From positions 186,001 to 250,000 of the forward strand of contig VJWM01000240.1 in assembly GCA_010909165.1 (NCBI GenBank): 64,000 bases of DNA, written 5' to 3'. The stretch comes from Anthoceros angustus. Taxonomy: Eukaryota; Streptophyta; Anthocerotopsida; Anthocerotales; Anthocerotaceae. Below the pieces are notes generated by a model. The model searched no databases, was not told the DNA's origin, and was given only the letters and a program-made list of their open reading frames with translations. Position numbers and translations under genes: made by a program. Shown here piece after piece: positions 11,401 to 22,117 of this stretch (position 1 is the stretch's first letter; each line of letters opens with the position of its first letter).

Positions 11401-12897
11401 CTTGATCTTTACAGGGCCATGCAAGGAGGAGGAGTGACTGCACTCGATGCTGTGACATTTCTGTCCCTCCTGCAGGCATGTGCGAGTGTTGGGACGCCAG
11501 CTCTAGAGATGGGGAAGCAGCTGCATGCACAGATTAGAGAACAAGGCCTTCATGCTGATGTGTTTGTAGCCAACAGCTTGGTACACATGTATGCAAAGTG
11601 CGGGAGCCTTGAGCATGCTCAAAGTGTGTTTGACAGTCTCATTCAAAAGGATGTGGTGACATGGACTGTCATGATAGCGGGATGTTCCGAGCAGGGTCTG
11701 TTGCGGGAAGCCCTGCATCTGTATTGGTTGATGCAAGAAGAAGGCACTGTCATACCCAACTCAATGACTTTTGTGTCTCTGCTGCAAGCATGTGCACGCG
11801 TAGGAACCCTGGCGTTGGGAACAGGGCGGCAGCTTCATGCACAAATTAGAGAACAAGGACTTCAAGCTGATGTGTTTGTAGCCAGCAGTTTGGTAGACAT
11901 GTATGCCAAGTGTGGCGGCTTAGAGGATGCCCGGGACCTGTTTGACAGGCTTGGTCAAAAGAATGTGGTGACGTGGAGTGCCATGATAGCAGGATATTCC
12001 CAGCAGGGCAGGGGGCAGGACGCCCTCGACCTTTACAGGGCTATGCAACAAGAACGTCTCTCTGCACCTAATTCTGTCACATTTCTGTGCCTCCTTCACG
12101 CATGTGCAAGTCTGGCAGCTTTGCATCTGGGAAGGCAGCTTCATGCAGATATAAGAGAACAAGAGCTTCAAACCGATGTGCTTGTAGCCGGCAGTTTGAT
12201 AAACATGTATGGCAAGTGCGGTAGCATGGTTGATGCACTGCAGGTGTTTGAGGCCTTACCCGAAAGAGATATTGTCGTCTGGAATGCACTAGTTGCAGGA
12301 TTCACCCGTCAAGGAGAGAGTGCATTGGTATTTGACTTGGTTCACAGAATCACAGAGGACGGGCTAAACCCAGACGGCTTCACGTTCCTTAGTGTACTAA
12401 CAGTGTGCAGTCATACGGGTCTTGTGAATAAGGGGCGAGAGTACTTTGAGGCTATGAGCAGACAGCATGGAGTCACTCCCACGGCAGACCACTACACGTG
12501 CATGGTGGACCTCCTAGGTCGTGCAGGACAGCTGCACGACGCTCTAGCCTTGGTAAGGACAATGCCGGTACTTCCTACTGCTGCTGCCTGGCACACTCTT
12601 CTGGGTGCTTGTCAAAAGTGGAGCAACTTGGAGGTGGGACGCCATGCTTTCGATGAAGCAGTGAAGTTAGACAAGAAAGATGCCGCAGCATATGTGTTGA
12701 TGGCGAACATCTACAGGGGTGTGCATTTGTGGGAGCAGGCACAGGAGATCCAGGCAAGGAGAGTAAGAATCGGAGCGAGGAAGCTGCCAGGGCAGAGCTG
12801 GTGGACAGATATGAGCGGATCAGTGCACAACTTTTTAGCCGGGGATAGGAAGCTTCGCTCAACGCCGGTATCTCTGTCTTCAAATGGGTCAGAGTGA
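8467..12897 (+). CDS. PLS-class PPR protein with E motifs, no DYW
   Basis: A single exon of 1476 residues with an ATG start encodes an organellar RNA-binding PPR protein of the PLS type, a class whose characterised E and DYW members mostly act in C-to-U editing. The first ~30 residues are Arg-rich and lack acids until residue 31, as in mitochondrial or plastid targeting peptides. An initial degenerate P/L pair is followed by 12 S-P-L rounds of about 103 residues, recognised by the MYAKCGSLEDAR (S), VVTWSAMIAGYSQQG (P) and LLQACAS..GKQLHAQI (L) motifs. From about residue 1303 come the final L and S motifs, then E1 (about 1371), E2 (about 1404) and an E+-like stretch with SWW and HNFLAGD near 1444-1458. 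The DYW deaminase domain is absent. Repeat units are unusually alike at DNA level (309-315 bp period), which suggests recent tandem expansion. There are no frameshifts, unlike the surrounding elements. It is convergent with the WD40 gene. Confidence 0.93.
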   Translation: MHGWLLRARRGVVVPLHATGVYRMIVTLASEEGVSKLCRQGQLDEAVEALGILVRSDRHVNVSRNLLYTVLKECVGKKDLPLGRRVHALTVKTGFESDTFLCNHVLRMYASHARLQEAVDVFTVVFKPDAFTWSAIISAHTDHGQDKQAIELYHAMRRSSVMPDGHVFVAALQACARGADLKSGQLVHADVLASGIEPNLFVWNSLVDMYAKCGSLEDARELFDGLGKKDVVTWSAMIAGYAQQDMGQEALHLYRAMKVEGVVEPNCVTFLCLLQACASVGALALEMGKQLHVHIRAQGIQGDVVLAGSLVNMYAKCGSLVDARRVFDGLDQKDVVTWSAMIAGYSQQGMGQEALCLYRAMQDEGMAAPSSVTYVSVLQACASVGTSALEKGKQLHGQIKGRGLQADVLVANSLVHMYAKCGSLVDARRVFDGLCEKTIVTWSAMIAGYSQHGMGQEALHLYSLMQEEGILTPNSMTFVCLLQACAGLGSLALEMGRQLHAQITERGFQADMFVANSLINMYGKCGRLEDARGVFDRLVQKDVVTWNAMIAGYSQQGMGQEALQLYMDMQQEGIVELDSVTFVCLLQACASAGTRGLEKGTQLHAQIRECRLQADGVVGGSLVNMYAKCGSLEDARGVFDGLGQKHVVTWNSMIAGYSQWGMGQEALSLYRSMGEDRVVAPDSVTFVSLLQACASVGSEALEKGRHLHAQIRRRGLEADVFVASSLINMYAKCGSLEDAKRVFDRLDGKNVVTWSALIAGYSQLGMGQEAFRLYNAMQEEGMDALDAVLFVSLLQACASSDTPSLEKVTLLHAQIREKGLQADVFVANSLINMYAKCGSLDNAQGVFDGLGQRNIETWNAIIAGYSQQGMAPEALCLYNAMQEDYKVAPNSVTFVRVLQACAMVGTSALGTGKQLHAQIRQRGLHADVFVASTLISMYAKCGSLQDARAVFEGLGQKNLVTWSAIIGAYSQKGMGQMALDLYRAMQGGGVTALDAVTFLSLLQACASVGTPALEMGKQLHAQIREQGLHADVFVANSLVHMYAKCGSLEHAQSVFDSLIQKDVVTWTVMIAGCSEQGLLREALHLYWLMQEEGTVIPNSMTFVSLLQACARVGTLALGTGRQLHAQIREQGLQADVFVASSLVDMYAKCGGLEDARDLFDRLGQKNVVTWSAMIAGYSQQGRGQDALDLYRAMQQERLSAPNSVTFLCLLHACASLAALHLGRQLHADIREQELQTDVLVAGSLINMYGKCGSMVDALQVFEALPERDIVVWNALVAGFTRQGESALVFDLVHRITEDGLNPDGFTFLSVLTVCSHTGLVNKGREYFEAMSRQHGVTPTADHYTCMVDLLGRAGQLHDALALVRTMPVLPTAAAWHTLLGACQKWSNLEVGRHAFDEAVKLDKKDAAAYVLMANIYRGVHLWEQAQEIQARRVRIGARKLPGQSWWTDMSGSVHNFLAGDRKLRSTPVSLSSNGSE
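9157..12300 (+). repeat. ~310-bp tandem coding repeats within the PPR gene
   Basis: The phrase GTGGTGACATGGAGTGCC and near variants recur at about 9157, 9466 and 9781 and then at similar spacing to about 12,265. Each unit encodes one P-L-S triplet. Several units share near-identical codons as well as amino acids, so duplication by unequal crossing-over is more likely than ancient convergence. Confidence 0.85.
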
Positions 12898-14205
12898 ACC
12901 GGGCAAGGATCGAAACAAACGCCAGTTGCTCGCTGCGCAACATGCAAGAGCAGGGCTTCCTATCTTTCTTTATGTTGTATAAAAATCATACATGGCACGG
13001 TCCTTCACTTTGGACGCCCTTACATCTGCAGAAGAACCCTTCAGAACCCTTGCTGAAGATTTCTCCCCCGGGGTTGTTTTGATTTATTTTTAAAATACCA
13101 AATTAAAAAAAATCTGCAGAAGAAAAAACAGATAACATCTGATATTTAGTTGTGTGCCGACTACCTGAACGTAAATGGTGAGCAACATCTAGCACTGCGA
13201 TCTGATCTGCCGCCATCTCATCAAACGGACACGTTCCTTGCCACTTTTGGTACCAACGACACACTCAAATATATACAATCGAAACCCCAAAGACGCCGCG
13301 TCTAGGGTACCAATCTCCATTTTACTCACATGTCGGGACCTATTCTGAATGTGGTCCTCATCTCGATGCTTTCGCAATCGCGCCACAACGGAGACACACT
13401 GAAGCCACTGGACCACTGAGATGTCAAGTCTGCCAACGTTCTCCTGGTCTCCCAGCTGAATGATGGCAGGACGTGACACCTCGCTGGTGGATGGCTGGCT
13501 CGAAAGGACGATGAGCTCAAGAGACGGCCACGACGACACAGACAGCGAGGCTTCCTTGCAAGATTGCTATCAGATGGTGCAAATTTCCCACCGAGATGTT
13601 ATGGCTGCCAACATTCCAACGCCTGCGCGGTACGCAGCTGCGCGAATGCTGCCAGGAACATATTGACGGTACATCTCGGTGGGAAATGACAAAACCTAGC
13701 CAAGGCTGTGTACTGCCAACAACGAAGCTATTTTGGTCAGAGCTCTGAGCATGCCACGCCTTTATGCCGCCCCTGTCACAACACGACAATAAATGTACAT
13801 CCACAGGAACATGCTGGTCACCTTCTTTCTGCCAACGGAGGCGTGGAAGATGAACCAACTACCACCGGCGTCATACGATAATGCAGAACCACTCCGGTCT
13901 GCGAGCTAAAGCGAGCTTCTCGTTCATCCTATGTACGGTCTTCGCCTCGCCTCAGCAAGCAAAGATGTGCTAACTAGATAAGACTATTCTAACAAAGCTC
14001 TTCACAATCCACTCTAAGAAGGCTCTTTACAATCCGCAGTTACATACATGCAAGTTGTAGTACCAAGTCGAGAACTCAAGGCATAGTTCCTAAAATTGTA
14101 CAAGATTCACACAAGCTACCAAAACACGGACAAATCCTCGCAAATGTGCAGGCCTTGGGAGTCGGAAACGACAGAGTCGCTAGCCGATTCAGAACCTTGC
14201 AACTC
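12898..14205. other. Convergent spacer between PPR and WD40 genes
   Basis: This stretch must hold the 3' regions of both genes. It includes an AT-rich stretch (13080-13140), an AATAAA hexamer near 13,787 on the plus strand and the hairpin at 13,583-13,687. No further coding exon is visible. Confidence 0.5.
13583..13687. repeat. 17-bp inverted repeat forming a long hairpin
   Basis: ATTTCCCACCGAGATGT (13583-13599) is exactly complementary to ACATCTCGGTGGGAAAT (13671-13687). The 71-base interval can pair further in part (CTGCC with GGCAG, and CGCCTGCGCG with GCAGCTGCGCG). The size resembles a small-RNA precursor, but I do not recognise a known miRNA in the arms. Confidence 0.6.
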
Positions 14206-16684
14206 CTACCACACATGTGAAAACAAGAACGTGTTGTCCCGAATTCTGCTAAACTCCAGCAAGCTTGCATACGTGCGGTCTGCGACTCCAACGTAGAGAG
14301 CCTCAGTGTCAGGACTGAAGGAGATGCCAGCAACCTCCCCAAAGATGTCAATTTCTTGACACCGGTTGTATCCACCCCTGGTGTCAAAGACATGGACAAA
14401 GTCTGCAGGCTCAGCCATCGCCATGTAGCTACCGTCGGATGTGAATCGGATAGACCTGATAGCACCCATTCTTCCCTTCAGGATGGTGACAGCAGAATCC
14501 AGCTGCCGGATGTCCCACAAACGGCACGTCGTGTCCTGGTTGCCTGTGGCAAACATGTGGCCGTCGGGATGCCAGGCTGATGCAAATGAGAAATCCAAGT
14601 GGCCTCTCAGAGTTGCAATGACCTGATCAAATTGGGGAGTTAGCCGTAGGAAGTGCATAGGGAGATTCAAACGATACAAGCTGGAAGGAAGGTGAAGGAA
14701 CCACACAAACCCAAATGGAATTGTACCTTTCCACTTTGGCAATCAGCAAGCAGACCTTCTGCCTTGTCACCAACGACAACCACCATCTTGCTGTTAGGGC
14801 TCACGGAAGTGTGCTGCAAGTTCCAAATCAAGAGTAAGAAAGGCCGTATGACCACTGCTTGAGCCCATTTTCAACTGAGTGTAAGAGTCACTGCGTGAGT
14901 GAGCAGTGAGCGAGTATGCAAGCCAATCAAAGACTTTTGTGGGTTGCCTTCCAGCACAACAGGAGAAACGTAGTCAATGGACCCCAAGCTAAAGCATAAG
15001 CAAATATACAGAGGGTAAGAAAAGCGCTCACATTCACTGCCCAGTTGTAATGAAAGCGGTTTAACACGGAAAACTTCTCAGTATCAAACACCCGTACGAT
15101 GGCATCATTGTTGGAGCTCATGATGCATGTCGCACCACTGCAGGCACCAGTAAAATGTCAGAAACAGCAGGACAAGCATCCACAGGTCTGCACGCAATTA
15201 CAAACTACTTGTACCTTACATGCTCACAAAAAGTAGAAAGGGCTAGACAGGCATATGACCTTGTAGAGTCAAAAATTTCAATGGCATTGGTGATGCCATT
15301 TTCATCGTACGTGATCTTCTTACAATAGGAGACTTCTGGGTCGTTCAGATTCTAATCACAGAGAACAACAAGATGTGAGAACATGTTCTACACATATAAA
15401 GCCCTGACAGCTTGTATGTGATTTAATGGTGCATTTTTCAGTTATGTAAGTTGACAACACGCACAGCAATAAATCATGTACAGTCTCCTGTATCTAAAAG
15501 AGAAGACATGATCCGTGTCTACTTCAGCTATCTGCAACCAAAATATCACAACAACAACAAAATGACTTACTTTGCACACCATTTCGCCCTGAAAGCCCCC
15601 AGCAACAAGAAGGTTGCGCTTGACACACATGGTGCTGATCTGCACACGTCCTAGCCCTGACTGACGAGCCAGGACAAACCATCCACTCATATGAGCAGTA
15701 AAAACAAATTCATCAGGTGAAAAAGAAATCGAGACTCATATGTCAACGCCCATAAATAGCGGCCCTGATAGAGCAACGATGTTTTAAGTAGCTTAATCAA
15801 ATGGCAGAGAGCATACTGTGGCACATCAAAACAGTAACAAATACCTTGAGAGCCTCAGGTGCCTCTGTATCCAGAACTTTTGTGACCTTCCTTCTAATTG
15901 CAGACCAATGAACAACTGCACTGGAGTCCTTCACGTATACATCATGCTTTGTTGTGGTCCATACCAGGTTCCGCAGCTGTAGATCATCGCGTCCACAAAT
16001 GAGCCAATTTGGACCGATAGTGCATGTATGGGTAACCAGCAAGTACTTCATCTCATGCAACGACAACTTCATCATTACAACGGACCAAGCCGACCCTTAC
16101 GCACCTGGAAGTGGAGAATGTGCGATCTCACTTGCCTCGTATTGTACTGAAAGTCATAGAACTTCCCGCTTCTTTCCACTTCTTTGCAATTCTGAAACAA
16201 CATCTCAGTGCCAGCTCCAAGACCAACAGCAGAAAGGCAGAAAGACAACCTTGCCAATAGGGTAGCCAGATCACCTTGTCCAATTCCTCCTGAATCTGCA
16301 AGTTCTGGTTATTCCTGTAGTCGCTCAGCCTCTTCTCACGGTACTTCTGCCTAGTAAATTGCAACCTGCTCCAGGGAATCCCCTGTATATCCTTCCCTTG
16401 CCTTGCTTGTACGCTGGAAGTGTCGGAAATCTGCCTCACCTGCGAGGCACAGAAATTAAGCTTCCCTACACCGCACGGCAGCCTCCCAGAATCCCTCTCT
16501 ACCATGCACTACAAGCGTAGAATTCCGAGCAAGGTAATTGCACCGCCGCAGCGTTACTCACCAGGTTGCCATCTCCTTCCGAATCACTCTCCTGGGACGG
16601 GGGCTGCTCCGTCCTCTCGGGGTCGTCGTCGATATCCACCATGTCACCGTACTCATCCGCGTAATCATCCACCTCGTGCTCCAT
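14206..16684 (-). CDS. WD40-repeat protein, C2A9.03-like, nine exons
   Basis: The coding exons, in transcript order, are 16684-16562, 16430-16275, 16191-16105, 15976-15845, 15660-15571, 15351-15260, 15137-15032, 14813-14727 and 14622-14206. All introns (83-219 nt) are GT-AG and every junction keeps frame, giving 429 residues. An acidic N terminus (MEHEVDDYADEYGD...) precedes the GKDIQGIPW block, the LRNLVWTTTKHDVY block, the NLLVAGGFQGE block, the ITNAIEIFD block, then WD repeats with SFASAWHPDG and CRLWD. It ends with the MAEPADFVHVFD and SFSPDTEALYVGV blocks. These are the hallmarks of the plant/fungal family often labelled uncharacterised WD repeat protein C2A9.03. The family's biochemical role is not established; a beta-propeller scaffold is expected. 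I start at the only in-frame ATG, because the open frame further upstream begins with TTG. The gene appears intact. Confidence 0.93.
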
Positions 16685-18270
16685 CCCTTGACGAACGGAC
16701 GGGAAAGGATGGCGCGCTTCAGCGAGTCCACGAGCTAGCAAGCTACCATGCGAGAGGAGAATCTACTACAAGCCCTGATACAAGTTAGCGCCACGCCAAG
16801 CCGAGCCCGGCCGCGGTGTGAGCACAATTCCGAGGCTAGCCCTCCAACAGCAACCAACGGGCTGAAAACTGGTTGGAGAAGCGTGTACTCACCAGCTCTT
16901 CCTCTCCAGGCTATGCTTCTTATGGGTTTGCAACCTTCACACAACCATGCCTTGTTTGGGCTCAACTCGGGACTTTACAATACACATCCATATTATTCGG
17001 TATATGTCAGTCGATGCATTATATAATTTATTGAGTAATTATATATCTTATTTATATTTCTCTTAATTTAGAAGACCTCAAGGCTATTACTATTGTGGAG
17101 ATAATCCATACTACTGTGGAGATAATCCACAAGGAGGTCCCGGGAAACAACATGGTGGCTCTTTGCGAGCAGAGATCATATACCTCTAAGCAGTTTCCAA
17201 GAGCCTTAAAACAAACATGGGATGCGAGTTCCCATGATAAGGGGCTCGAGAGGTTGCAAGCTGTGGAGCCTTTGTTATCGGAGTTGTAGCACACTGTTAG
17301 GAAGGCAGCGAGAATACTTAGGGAAAAAGAAACGGGTCGAAACCACCTTGTAGTGAGGAGAGTAAGTGCCAAATGTGAGCGGTAGGGGGTCACCTACAGT
17401 GGTAGGTAAGTAACCTGCCACCTTAATTGCAAGGCTTTTTCTAAAACCTTAGACTTTAGACCTTGGAACTTCAAAAAATATATTAATAATATATGTTATT
17501 GTATAAATATATATAATATTTTTTCAAAGTTTCGGTCATGAACAACATACTGCTATATATGTCTTTCTAGCTACATACGTATTTCATTCCGTTGGCTTTG
17601 CTTAAATTCCAAGCAAACTAATCTGTTTAAAGTGGTTACTTATAGATGAAATAAGCCTCTATCTATGGGTACGAAATCATGCATGCAAGTAGGAATTATT
17701 GTTTATCAAAATAACTTAAGAGGTTAAAGGTAACGAGGCTTTGCTCAGACTCTAAGCAGACTAGTATGTTTAAGGCAATTACTTAGAGGTGAAGTAGGCC
17801 TCCACATATAAGGCACTCTTATTGGAAAAACTTGTGATGCCTACGATTCAACATTTCTTCAAGAAATAACTTATTGCATATATGTCTTTCTAGCTACATG
17901 AAGTTTTCTTCAAGAAACAATAGATTTTGAGGACTCGTAACAAATGGAAGCGAGCACACAATTACCGGATATATACACCGTTTCGACATAATGGACTTGA
18001 AACAAGTGAAGATTTCCGATACATTGTAGGCGCATTTGTTATTCGACTCCATTGCATATTTATTGGATGGAACAATAACATCTGCAAGCTGCGAATCAAA
18101 GCAATGTCGCAATTGGAAAGAAGCATAGAAGAAAAAGATCCCAACGCAATGGCGACTGTGGAAATATATTCAGGTGAGGTCTTGGTTGCCATCCATGGAC
18201 CAAATATCAAAAATATCAAACAATATATATATAATATGAAATTGCCAAAGTTAAGGTGATCTTGAACTCC
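16685..18270. other. WD40 5' flank and AT-rich repeats
   Basis: 16,685-17,030 is the presumed promoter and leader of the WD40 gene. At 17,088-17,130 a 22-bp phrase containing GTGGAGATAATCCA is duplicated in tandem. A diverged direct repeat follows: about 17,545-17,680 and 17,730-17,850 share TTTGCT...CAAGCA/TAAGCA and the GAAGTAGGCCTC/GAAATAAGCCTC segments. TCTTTCTAGCTACAT occurs at about 17,561 and 17,883. These may be parts of the 5' end of the copia remnant. Confidence 0.4.
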
Positions 18271-19485
18271 ACATGATGGATGTTAAGACAAAGATATTTG
18301 TATAGGCGCACGCAGAGGAAATATACATGAGACAACCCGAGGGTTCTGAAGTCAAAGGCAAAGAAGATTGGGTATGCCGACTCATCAAAGGTTTGTATGG
18401 CCTTAAGCGTCAAGAATTGGAACTTAACCATACATGTACAACTTATTGGGAGAGGATTTAAGCAAAGCCGTGATGCTTGTATGTACATCCTAATATCCGC
18501 AATGATATATTTTATCTTCTACTTTATGTTGATGATGTTTTTATGGCAACAAACTCCCTCACTCTCTAGAACTAAAGCATGGCTTAGGACTCTATTTGAG
18601 ATGTCCGATCTAGGAGAAATGACATATGCACTTGGTGTTAATATTATACGAAATAGAGGTAATAAGACTCTAAGTATAGTTCAAACCAAGTATATTAAGG
18701 AGAGTTTAGCTAAATTTGGACTTGAGGATGCAAAGCACTGCACCCACACCTTTTGCAAGTGGTGTTAGGCTTACCTCGAGATATGAGTCCCAAAACATGA
18801 AGAAAAGCTAGAAATGTCGGATTCCATCCGACATCTTGTTGGCACTCTAATATATTTATGCAATTTTACGAGACCGATATATCTTTTGAAGTCGGTTCAC
18901 CTCACAATTCTTGGAGAACCACAGGCGTGAGCCTTTGGATGTCATTAAGCGTATATTCGAGATACCTTAAAGGCACTATGTACAGGGGCGATGTTCAAGC
19001 ATACACCAGCTATCAACACATTAACTCTAACGGCATATCGATGCCGACTATCTTTAGTGACCCGACACCGAAAATCATGTCGGGTATGTATTACTCTTAG
19101 GAGGAGCACCAATATCCTGGTCAAGTAAGAAACAACCTACTATAGCTTTGTCAATCGAATCAGTGCTAACCTCGGTTCTAAAGACATAGTGTGGTCCAGT
19201 TAGTTTTGAGTGAACTTCACCATCCTCAACTTAAGCCTACATCTTTGTTTAGTGATAGCCGGTGCCATTGCACTTGCGAAATCTTTTCATTCTAGAACTA
19301 AACATATAGCTGTTGAGTATCACTACATAAGGGAAAAGTTAGAAGATCAAACCATAAATATTAGTTATGTTCAAACTTTAGACAATGTCGATTTATTAAC
19401 AAAGTCATTGGGAATTGAGTTACATAGGAAACACATGAAATGTTTGGGTATAATGGACACACTGTCCAAACCTTTAACCTAATAC
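18270..19485 (+). pseudogene. Dead Ty1/copia pol (RT and RNase H)
   Basis: In changing frames the plus strand spells copia reverse transcriptase: DVKT at about 18,280, EEIYMRQPEG then LIKGLYGLK (about 18,320-18,405), and the catalytic YVDD at 18,525-18,536. The SDLGEMTYALG..I block follows (about 18,605-18,650). RNase H-like segments follow: GAPISWSSKKQPTIALS at about 19,098-19,150, HSRTKHIAVEYHYIRE near 19,290-19,335, and a terminal LLTKSL block near 19,395. Stops and frameshifts separate them, so it is not functional. The order is collinear with Ty1/copia. No intact gag or integrase is seen, and the LTRs are not resolved. Confidence 0.88.
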
Positions 19486-20477
19486 TCACCCTAGCAGCCT
19501 TAGGGCCGATTTAAGATAACCTTAAAATCTTAGCCCAAAAATTATTGTCTTACTATTTTTCTGAACATTTTCTTCTTCTATCTCAAAATAGCTTAGGTCA
19601 TCCCCTTCCTCTTCATAGACGGCCAACATAGAACCTGGAATATTTTATATTAAAAATAAAAATAATATTTAAGCAGTATTTATGTGATTAAAACAATAAA
19701 TTCCCTTAGCACCAAAGGCACCTACGGAAAATATGTTTGATATGTCCTGGAAATTCCTCACATGGGAGACTTGCTATTTTATCATGTGGATGGTAGTTTC
19801 CTCACATATATAGGAGTCCGGACATCTCCTTTTCACTTAAACCTAAGGTGAGTATGTATACTTTATTTTCCTGGTCACCTTTTGGTAGAATTCGCTTATA
19901 ATAGCCCATGTTTTTGTCTTTAATACACTTAGGGAAACAAAATGTGTTTACAGCATCAAGCGCAGAAAATTTATGCTAGGTTATTATAGATCCTAAAACT
20001 CATATAGAAATTAGGATGCTTAAAATCTTGGATAACCCTTATTTAATATATTGCACCTTTCTTTTCAGCCCTTCCTTGTCATATCCTCCCATGCCGTCTC
20101 CACCCATCTCGCCGCAAACGCCACACACAAGTGTCACCTCTTTATCCATCAAGTCATTAGCATCCTTGTAATCCACTTGTGTCATAGCTTCTTCTTAGAA
20201 GCATAAGATGGGAAGCAATCTTTCCTACAAACACTTTTGGAGGTGGGCATTTTGCGGAGCATCATTCATTGGGGGAGGGCACGTCCTCATCACCTAGGCT
20301 GCGCTTCCTCCCCTTTGGTGAGCACATCCAGAATTGCTTCACAAATGAAGACATGGCAGAAATGAAGACATGGCGAAAATGAAGACGCAATCTTACACTT
20401 GGACTTGCTTCCTCTTCCTGCGGCCCCCTGAGGATCCTTAGGCATCTGGTTCAGCTTCATCCTCCGAGGATGAGGTC
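19486..20477. other. AT-rich sequence after copia remnant
   Basis: No coding frame with family features is present. It may include the 3' LTR of the copia element and the boundary with the LTR-like tandem repeats, but I cannot place LTR ends. Confidence 0.35.
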
Positions 20478-22117
20478 GATCAATGACAATGTGGAGATTT
20501 CTTTCTAAAAGGTCAGGAAGGACGAGGTCTGTGGAGGCAGAGACTCTTCATCACCAGCAGGACACGACTAGATGCATAGGGGCGCCCTCCCCTTCTTTGT
20601 TTGGCGCCAAGCGCCTGTGAGCGCCCCCCTTGCTCGCAAGGACGCCGATTGAAGGCGCGCTGGCCAAGGCGGCCGCTGGGCGGAGAGCGGGGCTCGACAG
20701 GCGCGATGGCGCCCCGTGGCGCCTCCTCCGTGGGCGGATTGGGCGCGCCTTGCTGCGGGTAGCCACCCTCCGCCATCGCCATCACCGCATATGTACCAAC
20801 CACCAAGTTGTCGGGATCGCGTTCGTGAAGTTTGAGGAAGAAGGGTATTATCCATTATCCTTTTGATTTTCCTTTTCGGAAATTAGGTATTTTCTGGATT
20901 TTCCTATATATAAATCCGCTTAAATACTTTTAATTAGTTTTAATTCCACCTATTCTTGAAGTTGGGTTATTAGTTTCTCATCTCGTTCTCCTTAAGTGGG
21001 AGTTATTTTAATAGTGATTATTACTTTCAGTTTTACCTTAAGTTTTACTTTATGCCTTTAAGTAAAGTTTAGTTAGGGACTAGTTTTACTAGACTAGTTT
21101 TCCTAGACCTCTTTTGGTCGAAAATCACCCCTAGTTCATAGTGAGTGGGAGTGATAAAATAGCTTACTATTAGGGCACTCTTCACTAGGGCACCTAGGAC
21201 TTAATAATTAATTTAGTCCTTAGGGCTCTAGGTAGTTTCTTTTAGTAGTTATTTAATTGGTTAGTTGTTACAACCACTTATTGGTTACAACTACCTTGCC
21301 TACATAAAGGCATGTACTTTCTATTATGAATGTAATGCAACACATATTGCTTGAGCTTGTGTATGATTCTCATCAATGCCTGGGGAACTCTCGGCGAGGG
21401 TAGACTACGGGGAAAGACTCCTGGAGGTTCTCATTGTTTGTGTCAAACTCATAGCAACCGGCCCAAGGAAGAACTTGCGGTGGAGGCCGACCCAGGCGGT
21501 TGTGCCGTGAGGCGGCGAGTAAGGCGAGGTTAGAATAGGAGGAAGATGAGGAGATGAGTAGAGGATTAGAGTGTAGGTGTTAGTGGAAGGCCACAGGCGA
21601 GCCTAAGGGACGAATCCCAAATGCAAGTAAAGGCCGCTCCACAGGTGGGGAAGAGTGGTCGTGAAGTAGGGACGAATTGCGGTGTGGATCGGGGGTCCAC
21701 GTGGCCCAGTTAAAGCACACCACATACACAAAACAATCGCTCCACGGATCAAGCTCCAACACACACATAAAAATATTCGAGCACAGAGATATCCGGGCCA
21801 ACCATCTAACACGCACTGCCTACCCATTCACGGCTTGCTGCACCGATCACACAACGACCGGAACCATAAGTCATGAACACTGCAAGCTCAAGAAGCTACC
21901 ATAAGCACAAGAAGCTACCATAAGCACAAGAAGCTACACCACCAAGTTCAAAGCCACACCAAGAAGGTCTAGTAATTTTGAGCTGCAGACGGACATCTGG
22001 ACAAAGAGACGATCCGTCTCCGCATCACACCACCACTCCTAAGATCGCCAAGGTCGCGATGTCATTAGATGCATCCGTCTCCAAGGTTGAAAGCACACTT
22101 CAAACACAAAACAATCT
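20478..22117 (+). repeat. LTR-like tandem unit, copy 1
   Basis: This is the first of two head-to-tail copies of a ~1.65-kb unit. The unit starts near GATCAATGACAA with AGATTTCTTTCTAAA, passes through a GC-rich stretch of GGCGCC/GCGCGCC motifs, then AT-rich sequence with TATAAATC, CTACATAAAGGCATG and GAATGTAATGCAACAC, and CTGGGGAACTCTCGGCGAGG. That layout (TATA box, transcript start region, short tail) is typical of a plant LTR. It ends in CA-rich sequence with AGAAGCTACCATAAGCACA repeats. Confidence 0.65.

Noticed and set aside
8677-12289. Many antisense ORFs across the PPR gene
   Set aside because: They repeat with the 310-bp coding period and are shadows of the plus-strand PPR repeats.
16685-16741. 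Nineteen-codon extension of the WD40 protein
   Set aside because: It would start with TTG. The ATG at 16,684 opens directly with the family's acidic N terminus.
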